Assembly (NCBI GenBank): GCA_029244465.1
Contig: JAQWQN010000176.1
Location: forward strand, 1 to 14,604
Length of the DNA: 14,604 nucleotides
Origin: Pseudomonadales bacterium
GTDB taxonomy: Bacteria > Pseudomonadota > Gammaproteobacteria > Pseudomonadales > Azotimanducaceae
Direction of reading: 5' to 3'
A program made the position numbers and the translations under genes. Under the pieces are notes generated by a model. The model had not been told where the DNA came from. It saw only the letters and a program-made list of their open reading frames with translations, and ran no database searches. This document shows, piece by piece, positions 1-6,617 of this stretch (position 1 is its first letter; every line of letters starts with the position of its first letter).

Positions 1-167
1 CTAGTTCCTCGCATCTAATCCTGCTGGTATGTCGGCTTCGCGGCCGAACTGCGAGGGTCACGACGCTTGAATCTAACGTTTTGACCGTCTGCTAACAGTC
101 TGTGACACTGGTCCCATGGCGATAGTTTCCTCCATTTTAAAAAACCCACCAGAGCAGGCGCACGATA

Positions 168-1175
168 ATGGATCCGCCTGACAATATTCCGACACAACTT
201 GTGCCAGCCACCGATGCGGCCTTGATGTAGGTTAACAACCAGCGTTCAACCAACTATGAACTCACTGGTGTGGTTGACGTTGATGAAGGCGTAAACGTCG
301 CAGAACCCTGCGAGCTTGGCCTCATTCTATGTGACGGTGAAATATGCATCCGCGAACAAGTGCGTGTGACCGCTAGTGGCGATACATACCAATTCGATTT
401 TGTTGAGCAAGCGGCGCCTGCGATCCCGCTGCTGCTTGATCCTCCGTAGGGAGTTCGTAAAGGCTGGCTTGATAAGCAACGACAGAAACACGAATTTGTG
501 GTGCTTCTTTATTGTCGCGGTCTGTGGTGACGACCGTGCAGCTTCGAGTTACGAAGCTACGTTGATTCCGGAGTGCTAGAGCAGATTCGCGCCGCCGGTG
601 GCGAGGTGTTTGCCATCACCAGTGAACCGCAAACGCTCGCTACAGAGGCACAAGAGAGCTGCGGAATTCAGTTTGTTGCTATCGGTGATCCCCATCACGA
701 GATTCGCGATGATTGTGCGGAGCGCGGATTGGTAGACGTTTTTTACAACACAATTCCTGGTGACAAGAACATGGGCTTCAGGGATGTCCATCCCAAAGGG
801 TTTTTCCAACCTGCAGTGCGCTCAGTTCACAAGTCCGGCCGCGTGCTATACCGGTGGCGGTGTGTAGCCAAACACAGCAACATGAGCGGCGCCGGCCCAC
901 GACCGGAAGCGGCTTATGCCTGGGACAAGATCAAGGCTGCTATGGATAGCGAACACGACGCCGAACTTGATAAAAACCCTGTGCTTGGTGAAAAAAGTAA
1001 GTCCTGGTATCAGTTCCTGCTTATGCTCCTGGCACACGGTTGGTTTCTCAGACCCAAAACATTTGCTCTGGCGCGTGAGGGCGATGAAAAACGGCCCGTT
1101 GCGTGGGCGGCCAAGGTGACCCCCGGCCTAATCGAGATATACGATCAGTTCCCGAATGCGCCTGATCCTTTTTGA
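168..1175 (+). pseudogene. peroxiredoxin-like (AhpC/TSA, thioredoxin-fold) selenoprotein gene with TGA at the active site and two in-frame TAG codons
   Basis: One frame runs from ATG 168 to TGA 1173-1175 (336 codons) and is interrupted by TAG 228-230 (codon 21), TAG 447-449 (codon 94) and TGA 528-530 (codon 121). Codons 22-90 form an N-terminal region containing ELGLILCDGEIC. From codon 95 a thioredoxin fold reads KGWLDKQ, then VVLLYCRGLW, TGA, RPC, then SFELRSYV, GGEVFAITSEPQ and GDPHHEI. Relatives carry a YRGxWCPxC active site, so the TGA sits exactly on the first Cys of CxxC, giving UxxC. The downstream hairpin (536-562) supports selenocysteine insertion. Such proteins are thought to be thiol- or seleno-dependent peroxidases or reductases; the substrate is unknown. 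No usable start lies between TAG 447 and the active site, so I call the gene broken. Both TAGs could be C-to-T changes of CAG. Conventional gene calling would report only codons 136-335 (GTG 573). The SD before ATG 168 (GCAGG, 154-158) is weak. Confidence 0.72.
536..562 (+). promoter_or_regulatory. candidate bacterial SECIS element (bSECIS) for UGA 528-530
   Basis: A 7-bp perfect stem (540-546 AGCTTCG with 552-558 CGAAGCT) closes a 5-nt loop AGTTA (547-551). A single C539/A559 mismatch then allows G538-C560 and two wobble pairs below. Sixteen nucleotides separate the TGA from the loop, and G548 is the second loop base. The published bSECIS description asks for a small apical loop with a G in its first two positions, about 16-37 nt after the UGA. 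The element lies within the coding frame, as bacterial SECIS elements do. Folding was done by eye. Confidence 0.7.
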
Positions 1176-1186
1176 AACTCGCTTGG

Positions 1187-1224
1187 AACACGAAGAGTCC
1201 AACACGAAGAGTCCAACACAAAGA
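1187..1224. repeat. short tandem repeat of a 14-mer, about 2.7 copies
   Basis: AACACGAAGAGTCC occurs at 1187-1200 and 1201-1214, then a degenerate partial copy AACACAAAGA at 1215-1224. It lies just after the stop of the peroxiredoxin-like gene and before the 3' end of the opposing gene. No function is evident; replication slippage is a simple explanation. Confidence 0.85.
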
Positions 1225-1263
1225 CGCTACGCCACAGCACCTCGACTAGCCGTCGCCTATGGT

Positions 1264-1911
1264 TCAGGCGTCTCTGAACACTTGACTGCCCGGCACTAAC
1301 AGGAATCCAGCCGCGAACTTTGTTCTTGCCTGCGCAGTATCTGAGGAATCCGGAGCATCAATGAATGACTTCTTGATCTGACGAATCATTTCCCCGGCCT
1401 CGGTCTCGCCCCAATACCAGTCTTCAATATCCTTGGCGCTGGGATTGCCCGGTTGGCTCACAGCAGACTCGTTGTAAAAGGCTTTTAGATCTTCCGCGGC
1501 GCGCATTAGCATATCTTCGATCGGTATTTCTTCCGCCGACGGCGCCTCGCCTTTGGCAAAATCGGCCAGAAATCTAACAACATCTTCAAGTTCCATATCC
1601 GCGACGCCGAAACTCGAGGCGCCTCGCTCTGTAATACCCTTCTCATACCACGGGGTGAGAAGTTGAATTTCACTCATCACCGTTTCTACCAAGTCACTTT
1701 CATCGCTGGCCTGCGCAAAGGACACCGGGCACACCCACGGAGGGATTTCCTCCACAGCGGGGGCGTCCTCTTCGAACTCTGCAAAGACGGGCCCATCAGT
1801 TCGGTTTAGCAAGCCAAGAGACGCATCAAGCTCCTGGTGCTGGAACGCAGGATCATCAGGAGCGCCTAGTGGACGCCCTATTATGAACGGGACAGACAGG
1901 ATCTGGATCAC
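1264..1911 (-). CDS. acidic hypothetical protein, 215 aa
   Basis: I do not recognise this family with confidence. The protein is strongly acidic, has no signal peptide or membrane segment and is probably cytosolic. Visible landmarks are PPWVCPVSF (residues 58-65), LLTPWYEKGITERG (84-97), an acidic helical stretch with EEIPIEDMLMRAAEDLKAF (127-145) and DWYWGE (164-169). The aromatic and Cys-Pro motifs and a shadow-free reading suggest a real conserved protein. The start is GTG 1909-1911, preceded by only a weak AACAGG overlapping region, so the true start is uncertain. It converges on the selenoprotein-like gene at 168-1175 and diverges from the CoA-transferase gene; its stop is TGA. No operon partner is visible. 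Confidence 0.65.
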   Translation of the reverse strand: MIQILSVPFIIGRPLGAPDDPAFQHQELDASLGLLNRTDGPVFAEFEEDAPAVEEIPPWVCPVSFAQASDESDLVETVMSEIQLLTPWYEKGITERGASSFGVADMELEDVVRFLADFAKGEAPSAEEIPIEDMLMRAAEDLKAFYNESAVSQPGNPSAKDIEDWYWGETEAGEMIRQIKKSFIDAPDSSDTAQARTKFAAGFLLVPGSQVFRDA

Positions 1912-2077
1912 ACCTGTTCGTTCGATTGCTCACACCGGACCCGCCGGTTCGCCTGCAAGAGTGGGTTTGTGGTGCCGTAGTTCGTGTGCCACCCGCCTAC
2001 CAGGTAGTGAGCGCTAACGCGCCTGTCCCGTTAAGCCCTATGCTGATAGACTTTCCTGCATAAGCGGAGGGTTTGCA

Positions 2078-4474
2078 ATGGCGGAGATTTCCCCGCTCAA
2101 GGGTGTGCGGGTTGTCGACTTAACGGATGGACTCGGGGAGATGTGCGCGCGCCTACTTGGCGACTTCGGCGCCGATGTCGTGCGTGTGGAACCTGCGACC
2201 GGGTCGAATTCGCGCGCGTTACCGCCCCTTCACCGCGAGGAAAGCCTTTCTTTTGCTTACCGAAATTTTAATAAGAGCGGTGTCGCGTTGGACCTCTCGA
2301 GTGACGCAGACCGCGCCCGATTTCAGATCCTGCTTCGAGGGACTGACATACTGGTGGAGTCCGGCGGCTACGGGGCACGTGCCGATCTTGGTCTCGACAA
2401 CGCCGCATTGTGCGCTCGTCATCCTCACCTGGTGCTCACTTCGATATCGAATTTCGGGCTTACGGGGCCGTATCGTGATTGGGTCGCCACCGACGCCGTC
2501 ATGGAAGCGATGGGAGGCGTGTTGTTCAAAGCAGGTGTACCCGAACGCGAGCCTTTGCTGCCGCCTGTGCCGATTGCGTACGAGACAGCAGCCGTTATGG
2601 CGACGTATGCGTCTCTTCTGGCACGCTTGCAGCAAGTAGCGTCTGGAAGTGGCCAACACATCGACGTATCGGTATTCGAGTCTATCGCGCAGGCGGCCGA
2701 CTGGTCGATGGCAACGGCTGGCTTTGCGCGTGCCCAGGGAAACGACCTTCTGGAACTGCGTGCCGGGTCTGGCGCGTACTCCATCTTTCGTTGTCGCGAT
2801 GGCCACGTGCGGCTTCTCGTGCTCAGTCCGCGGCAGTGGCATGCGATGCGGGCGTGGATCGGCGAACCGGAATTATTCCAGGATCCGTTTTGGGACGCTT
2901 ATGCGCAGCGCTTACAGAACTCCGACATCATCAATCCATTGTTTGAAGCGCACCTCGCCGGCATGGATCGGGACGAAGTCGCGTTCGAAGCTCAACGTCG
3001 CGGCATCGCGTGCACGCCCGTACTAAAGCCTGAAGAAGTGCTCGAAAACGCGCACTTTGCTTCCCGCGACACGTTTGTGAACGTCGAAGTTGCGCCGGAA
3101 ATCGAGGCGCCGACAGCCGCCGGCTTTTTCTCGATCGACGGAGTACGTCAGGGTTTTCGGCATGGCGCGCCGTCCGTGGGTAACCATACCGAAATGATGC
3201 TGAATGCGGCTGAGGCCGAGCCTCGCCCCGAGCCTGCGCAGGCAAGCGCTGCTACGCTGCCTCTCGCTGGCGTGCGAGTGCTCGACTTCGGGATTGGAGG
3301 CGTTGGCGTAGAAGGAAGCCGCTTGCTCGCGGAATTCGGGGCGGATGTCATCAAGATCGAATCGCGGACGTATCCCGACTTCATTCGGGTGCTCACCGGC
3401 GCCGAGATGTCCGCCCAGTTCGCCTCCTCGAGCCGTACGAAGCGTGGATTTGGGGTCAACGTCAAAACGGAGGGCGGGCGCCAGGTGCTGCATAAACTGA
3501 TCGCCAAAGCCGATGTCATTATCGAAAACAACTCGACCGGCACAATGGATGCGCTCGGTCTCGGTTACGACATTGTAAAATCGCTGAACCCGCGTTGCGT
3601 AATGGTATCGAGCCAGCTTCTTGGACATCACGGTGCATGGTCGCAGTGGATTGGGTATGGTCCGTCTGCACAGCCGCTAGCAGGTCTGGTGCATCTGTGG
3701 AACTACGCAAATGCAGAGGCGCCCGCAGGCAGCACGGTGATTTTTCCAGATCACCTTGCCGGGCGGCTGACCGCAACCGCGGCAGCGGCGTGCCTCGTCC
3801 TGCGCGGGCGCACGGATGTCGGCGCACACAGCGAGGTAGCTCAGGTAGAGGCAGTCACGGGTCTCATGGGCGACTTGTTAATGAAAACAGCGTTGGAGCC
3901 TGGCTCGGTTGTGGCTGCAGGTAATCGCTCAGACATGGGGGCACCGTGGGGCGTGTATCCGTGTGCCGGAGAGCAGCAGTGGATTGTGATCAGCTGCCGC
4001 AGCGACACGGATTGGCAGCGTTTGGTCACAGCTATGGGTACACCGGACTGGGCGACGCCGCCAGCCTATACAGATGTTGCTGGCCGCCAAGCTGACGCTT
4101 CCGCGATCGACCTGCATATTGCTGAGTGGACGGCAAGGTCTAACAAGATTGAACTGACGCAGACTCTGCAGGCAGCACGCGTTCCAGCGGGACCAATGCT
4201 GACCGGCGGCGAATTGCTAGATGATACGCATCTTATCGAACGCGGCTTTCCGCTCTGGATTGAGCAGCAGGACCTGGGACGTACCGCGTTCGAAGGGCCG
4301 GCATTTCGTGCTTCAGGCATGGGCGCACCCAGCACGTTTCAGGCTCCACGCTTGGGCGAGCATACCGTCGAGATTTGCCGCGAATTGCTCGAGATGGATG
4401 CGAGCGAGATCGAGAAGCTGATAGCGGACGGGGTGCTGGAAGTATCCAGGGTCGAGGCGCTTGCTGCCGGCTAA
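2078..4474 (+). CDS. two-domain CaiB/BaiF family (class III) CoA-transferase, 798 aa
   Basis: Class III CoA-transferases move CoA between carboxylic acids through acyl-aspartyl and CoA-thioester intermediates. Two complete copies of the fold are fused. Domain 1 (about 1-375) opens with PLKGVRVVDLTDG and LLGDFGADVVRVEP. Domain 2 (about 394-798) opens with PLAGVRVLDFGIGG and LLAEFGADVIKIES. An Ala/Pro/Glu-rich linker (about 378-393) joins them. Single-domain members are about 400 aa, so 798 aa is a tandem fusion. Domain 1 keeps the catalytic-type Asp (D139 in WVATDAVMEAMGG). In domain 2 the aligned position is G528 (YGPSAQPLAGL), so this half may be catalytically altered. GGAGG (2066-2070) lies 7 nt before ATG, a clear start. 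The stop is TAA. The gene stands alone, flanked by opposing genes. The substrate cannot be read from the sequence. Confidence 0.93.
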   Translation: MAEISPLKGVRVVDLTDGLGEMCARLLGDFGADVVRVEPATGSNSRALPPLHREESLSFAYRNFNKSGVALDLSSDADRARFQILLRGTDILVESGGYGARADLGLDNAALCARHPHLVLTSISNFGLTGPYRDWVATDAVMEAMGGVLFKAGVPEREPLLPPVPIAYETAAVMATYASLLARLQQVASGSGQHIDVSVFESIAQAADWSMATAGFARAQGNDLLELRAGSGAYSIFRCRDGHVRLLVLSPRQWHAMRAWIGEPELFQDPFWDAYAQRLQNSDIINPLFEAHLAGMDRDEVAFEAQRRGIACTPVLKPEEVLENAHFASRDTFVNVEVAPEIEAPTAAGFFSIDGVRQGFRHGAPSVGNHTEMMLNAAEAEPRPEPAQASAATLPLAGVRVLDFGIGGVGVEGSRLLAEFGADVIKIESRTYPDFIRVLTGAEMSAQFASSSRTKRGFGVNVKTEGGRQVLHKLIAKADVIIENNSTGTMDALGLGYDIVKSLNPRCVMVSSQLLGHHGAWSQWIGYGPSAQPLAGLVHLWNYANAEAPAGSTVIFPDHLAGRLTATAAAACLVLRGRTDVGAHSEVAQVEAVTGLMGDLLMKTALEPGSVVAAGNRSDMGAPWGVYPCAGEQQWIVISCRSDTDWQRLVTAMGTPDWATPPAYTDVAGRQADASAIDLHIAEWTARSNKIELTQTLQAARVPAGPMLTGGELLDDTHLIERGFPLWIEQQDLGRTAFEGPAFRASGMGAPSTFQAPRLGEHTVEICRELLEMDASEIEKLIADGVLEVSRVEALAAG

Positions 4475-4493
4475 CGTCACATGGGCGACGTTA
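4472..4493. other. stem-loop spanning the CoA-transferase stop codon
   Basis: TAACGTC (4472-4478) and GACGTTA (4487-4493) are perfect 7-bp arms around an 8-nt loop, and the TAA stop is inside the left arm. A 12-base palindrome CCCTTCGAAGGG follows at 4505-4516. Neither is followed by a T-run, so a classical intrinsic terminator is not supported. They may act as a 3'-end stabiliser or a weak bidirectional terminator. Confidence 0.4.
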
Positions 4494-4578
4494 ACTTACG
4501 TGATCCCTTCGAAGGGCTCAAGGACGACCTAAGGATGTCCTCAACGCCGCTCCATCCGCAATCGTTTGCGACCGTCGT

Positions 4579-4919
4579 GGGATCAATCGCTTCAAATGCA
4601 TAATCTATGACGGTTAGACGTCCGATCGGGTCAGCCTGAGCAGAACAGGTGGCTCTGAAGCTTACTCGTTGAACGCCGAATTACCGGGATAGCTGTCTCC
4701 ATAGTCGAAGTACTGATCCCACAGGCTGCTGTTGGAATAAGTTATACCGTAGTCACGGTATTCGTTGCATCTGCAGTCTGAATTATAGATTTCATCTAAC
4801 CTACCTAAATTGGTGCCGTCCTCAGCGACGATCTTGGCGACTTGGGTTTCGTGACAGCGGTCGCTCGCAAGGTCCTCGGCCTGGGCCGTCAGGGACCGAC
4901 GCTTTGCGTTTTCGCGCAT
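4579..4919 (-). pseudogene. decayed Tyr/Gly-repeat protein gene (nonsense and frameshift lesions)
   Basis: An 85-codon open stretch (ATG 4917-4919 to TAA 4662-4664) contains EDGTNLGRLDEIYNSDC (about 33-49) and then 16-residue repeats: NEYRDYGITYSNSSLW, DQYFDYGDSYPGNSAF, NE-stop. I recognise the style of bacterial proteins with a DGxxLGxL motif followed by YG/YS/SxxNxY repeats. The repeat period predicts a Tyr exactly where TAA stands, so TAC or TAT probably became TAA. The same frame continues after the stop as ASEPPVLL, fitting the usual PPV ending. A shift of frame near 4630 then gives PIGRLTVIDYAFEAID, which repeats the GRL motif. No signal peptide is visible in the remaining N terminus. 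The function of the family is unknown to me. Confidence 0.55.
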
Positions 4920-5135
4920 CAGACAGTGCCATCATATGACTTGTCGGAACCGAGTAGAGTCAATTGTTAGAGCCGTTGCCGCGACACGACGTTCGTAAGA
5001 GCAATCCTTATTCTCACTTTAGGACTGATTTTCTCAAGGATCTCGGGACCCAATGGGGAGATGACTGCAGCGTATACGTCGCGCGATGAGAAAGAAGTTT
5101 CGTGGCGCACTTCATCCGAGCTCAAACAGGCGAAG

Positions 5136-6233
5136 ATGAAAGTTCTTATCACGAACTGCACAGTAAACTCCGCTCTCGCTATTATGCGCACGCTACATAG
5201 TGAAGGAGCGGAAGTTATCGGCGCAGACGCGCGGCGACTCCCGTTCGATCTACACAGCAGCTGCGCACCACCCTACGAAAAGATCGCTCCTAACGATTCG
5301 TCTGAGTTTGTTAAAAGCGTTCTCGGGGTCATAGATAAGCACAAACCAGATGTCTTGTTGCCGTGTGTTGGTGCAGCCGAGTGCAGCCAGGCGAAAGAGA
5401 TACTGTCTCAATCAACAAACGTGCTGGTCCCTGATTTCGACGCGTTTAGAGCCGTAAATGACAAACGTCTGATTTTCGAGCAATGCAAGCAAAGCGCAAT
5501 TCGGACACCGGAGTTACTTGATGTCGACAGCGCCAAAAAGTCACTTCGAAGCGGGTTCTTTGAGGCTGTTGTCGTTAAACCAAGAGATAATCTCGGCGGC
5601 GGCAAGGGCGTATCGATTGTCTCAAATGCCGACGAGCTGGACCGGTTAATAGAAGATATAGAGGGTCGCTTCGGCGAGGCACTGATATCGGAGTTTGTGC
5701 CGGGTCCCGATGGTGGCAATATCGCAATACAACTCGTTTTTGACAGTAACAGCAGACTCGTTGGACACTTTGGGCTGCAGAAGACGCGTCTGCAACCAGC
5801 GGGCGTCGGCATTGCCGGGGCTGCCGTCAGCGTTCATCGTATCGATTTGTTGCAATTGATCCTTCCGATGTTTACCCGACTACGCTGGCAGGGTCTGGCT
5901 GAAGTTGAGTTCAAAATCGATTCCAGAACCGGCCAAGCTTGGTTGATCGAAGTCAATGCGCGATTTTCTGGCTCAGTCGAGTTCGCGATCGCGTGCGGTG
6001 TAAATTTACCATTCATCTCGTGCCAGGCTGCCATGGGTCTGGAGTTGCCGGAATCGACCACACCGGCCTATCCCGAAGGCGTAACGTATTGGAACCCGAT
6101 CATGTATACGACGCGATCGTGGCTGCCTTCCGGCGCGGAGATTCCCTCATCGCTTTGCCGGCGCAGATCTGCAATGAGTTACGCGGCGACCGTGTCGGTA
6201 ACCCCTACCGGCTGTCCGACCCCGCCCCGCTGA
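5136..6233 (+). CDS. ATP-grasp domain ligase, frame disrupted near its C terminus
   Basis: ATP-grasp enzymes join a carboxylate to an amine or thiol through an acyl-phosphate. The chosen start is ATG 5136 because it opens a preATP-grasp Rossmann strand (MKVLITNC) and has ACAGG at 5126-5130; an upstream ATG at 5061 would add 25 poorly ordered residues. In 5136 numbering: preATP domain with IGADARR (28-34) and VLLPCVGAAE (73-82), ATP lysine region VVVKPRDNLGGGKG (145-158), ISEFVPGPDGGN (184-195), and the metal/ATP site GLAEVEFK with E258 and LIEVNARFSGS with E272, N274 and R276. From about residue 325 the sequence becomes low-complexity Ser/Arg/Pro, while the expected C-terminal reading continues in another frame (see 6108-6289). 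The substrate is unknown; relatives include carbamoyl-phosphate-synthase-like and amino-acid ligases. Confidence 0.8.
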   Translation: MKVLITNCTVNSALAIMRTLHSEGAEVIGADARRLPFDLHSSCAPPYEKIAPNDSSEFVKSVLGVIDKHKPDVLLPCVGAAECSQAKEILSQSTNVLVPDFDAFRAVNDKRLIFEQCKQSAIRTPELLDVDSAKKSLRSGFFEAVVVKPRDNLGGGKGVSIVSNADELDRLIEDIEGRFGEALISEFVPGPDGGNIAIQLVFDSNSRLVGHFGLQKTRLQPAGVGIAGAAVSVHRIDLLQLILPMFTRLRWQGLAEVEFKIDSRTGQAWLIEVNARFSGSVEFAIACGVNLPFISCQAAMGLELPESTTPAYPEGVTYWNPIMYTTRSWLPSGAEIPSSLCRRRSAMSYAATVSVTPTGCPTPPR

Positions 6234-6289
6234 TCGGCAAGGCGCTGTTTCAATTTCGCGAGTGGTTTTCGAAACGGTTGAACGCATGA
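6108..6289 (+). pseudogene. frame-shifted C-terminal end of the ATP-grasp gene
   Basis: In the frame that starts at 6110 the DNA reads DAIVAAFRRGDSLIAL, then GNPYRLSDPAPLIGKAL and FQFREWFSKRLNA, ending at TGA 6287-6289. This looks like the ordinary C terminus of the ligase at 5136 and is more protein-like than the Ser/Arg/Pro-rich tail of the annotated frame. A 2-nt insertion or 1-nt deletion around 6104-6110 (ATGTATACGACGCGATC) reconciles the two. Restoring it gives a protein of about 383 residues. Confidence 0.6.
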
Positions 6290-6503
6290 TTACGCGTGCC
6301 CTGAATCTGGCCAAAATACCCTGCCATGATTGCAGCAGCTGCGTCTTAAACGTCTGTGTCGCAACGTCACGTGTGCTGCCATTTGCCTGGAGTGGCTCAC
6401 GACGAACATCGACGGCAAAGTCAGCTACGAACGCACGCATCCGTGCTGTCATGGTACTACTCTCATGGTAGTTACCCCCCAGGATTTTCTCGCTTGGCTA
6501 TGA
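6286..6503 (+). pseudogene. possible remnant of a gene translationally coupled to the ATP-grasp gene
   Basis: ATG 6286-6288 overlaps the TGA (6287-6289) of the restored ATP-grasp frame as ATGA, typical of coupled genes. It reads MITRALNLAKIPCHD. After a shift of frame near 6328 a second open stretch to TGA 6501-6503 reads CLEWLTTNIDGKVSYE, THPCCHGTTLMVV and TPQDFLAWL, which looks like a real protein C terminus. I do not recognise the family. The remaining DNA up to 6617 shows only a weak GCCGG/CCGGC hairpin (6571-6589) and no gene. Confidence 0.3.
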
Positions 6504-6617
6504 CTTGATCGCCCGACTAAGATTGCGTCTTGCGGGGCACTGATAGGTGGCGCTCCATTGCGTTGCCTGCGCCGGTTATGATCTCCGGCTTGCTTGTCAA
6601 TCGTGCGGTTTTTCTGA

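Noticed and set aside
81..109. Sigma70-like promoter TTGACC with 17-base spacer and GACACT before the gene at 168
   Set aside because: The -10 box matches only three of six consensus bases; too weak to call.
376..579. 67-codon plus-strand frame starting at GTG 376
   Set aside because: It overlaps the peroxiredoxin-like frame, which has clear family motifs on both sides; this translation has none and is a shadow.
2219..3631. Long minus-strand frames opposite the CoA-transferase gene (207 and 202 codons)
   Set aside because: They are antisense shadows of an intact 798-aa gene, with Arg/Ser-rich translations and no motifs.
5061..5135. Upstream ATG 5061 as start of the ATP-grasp protein
   Set aside because: The adjacent GGGGAG has no spacing to the ATG, and the extra 25 residues precede what is clearly the first beta-strand of the fold.
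6147..6452. 101-codon minus-strand frame over the ATP-grasp end
   Set aside because: Its second half is Arg/Gly-rich antisense sequence of the restored ligase C terminus; no motif or SD support.
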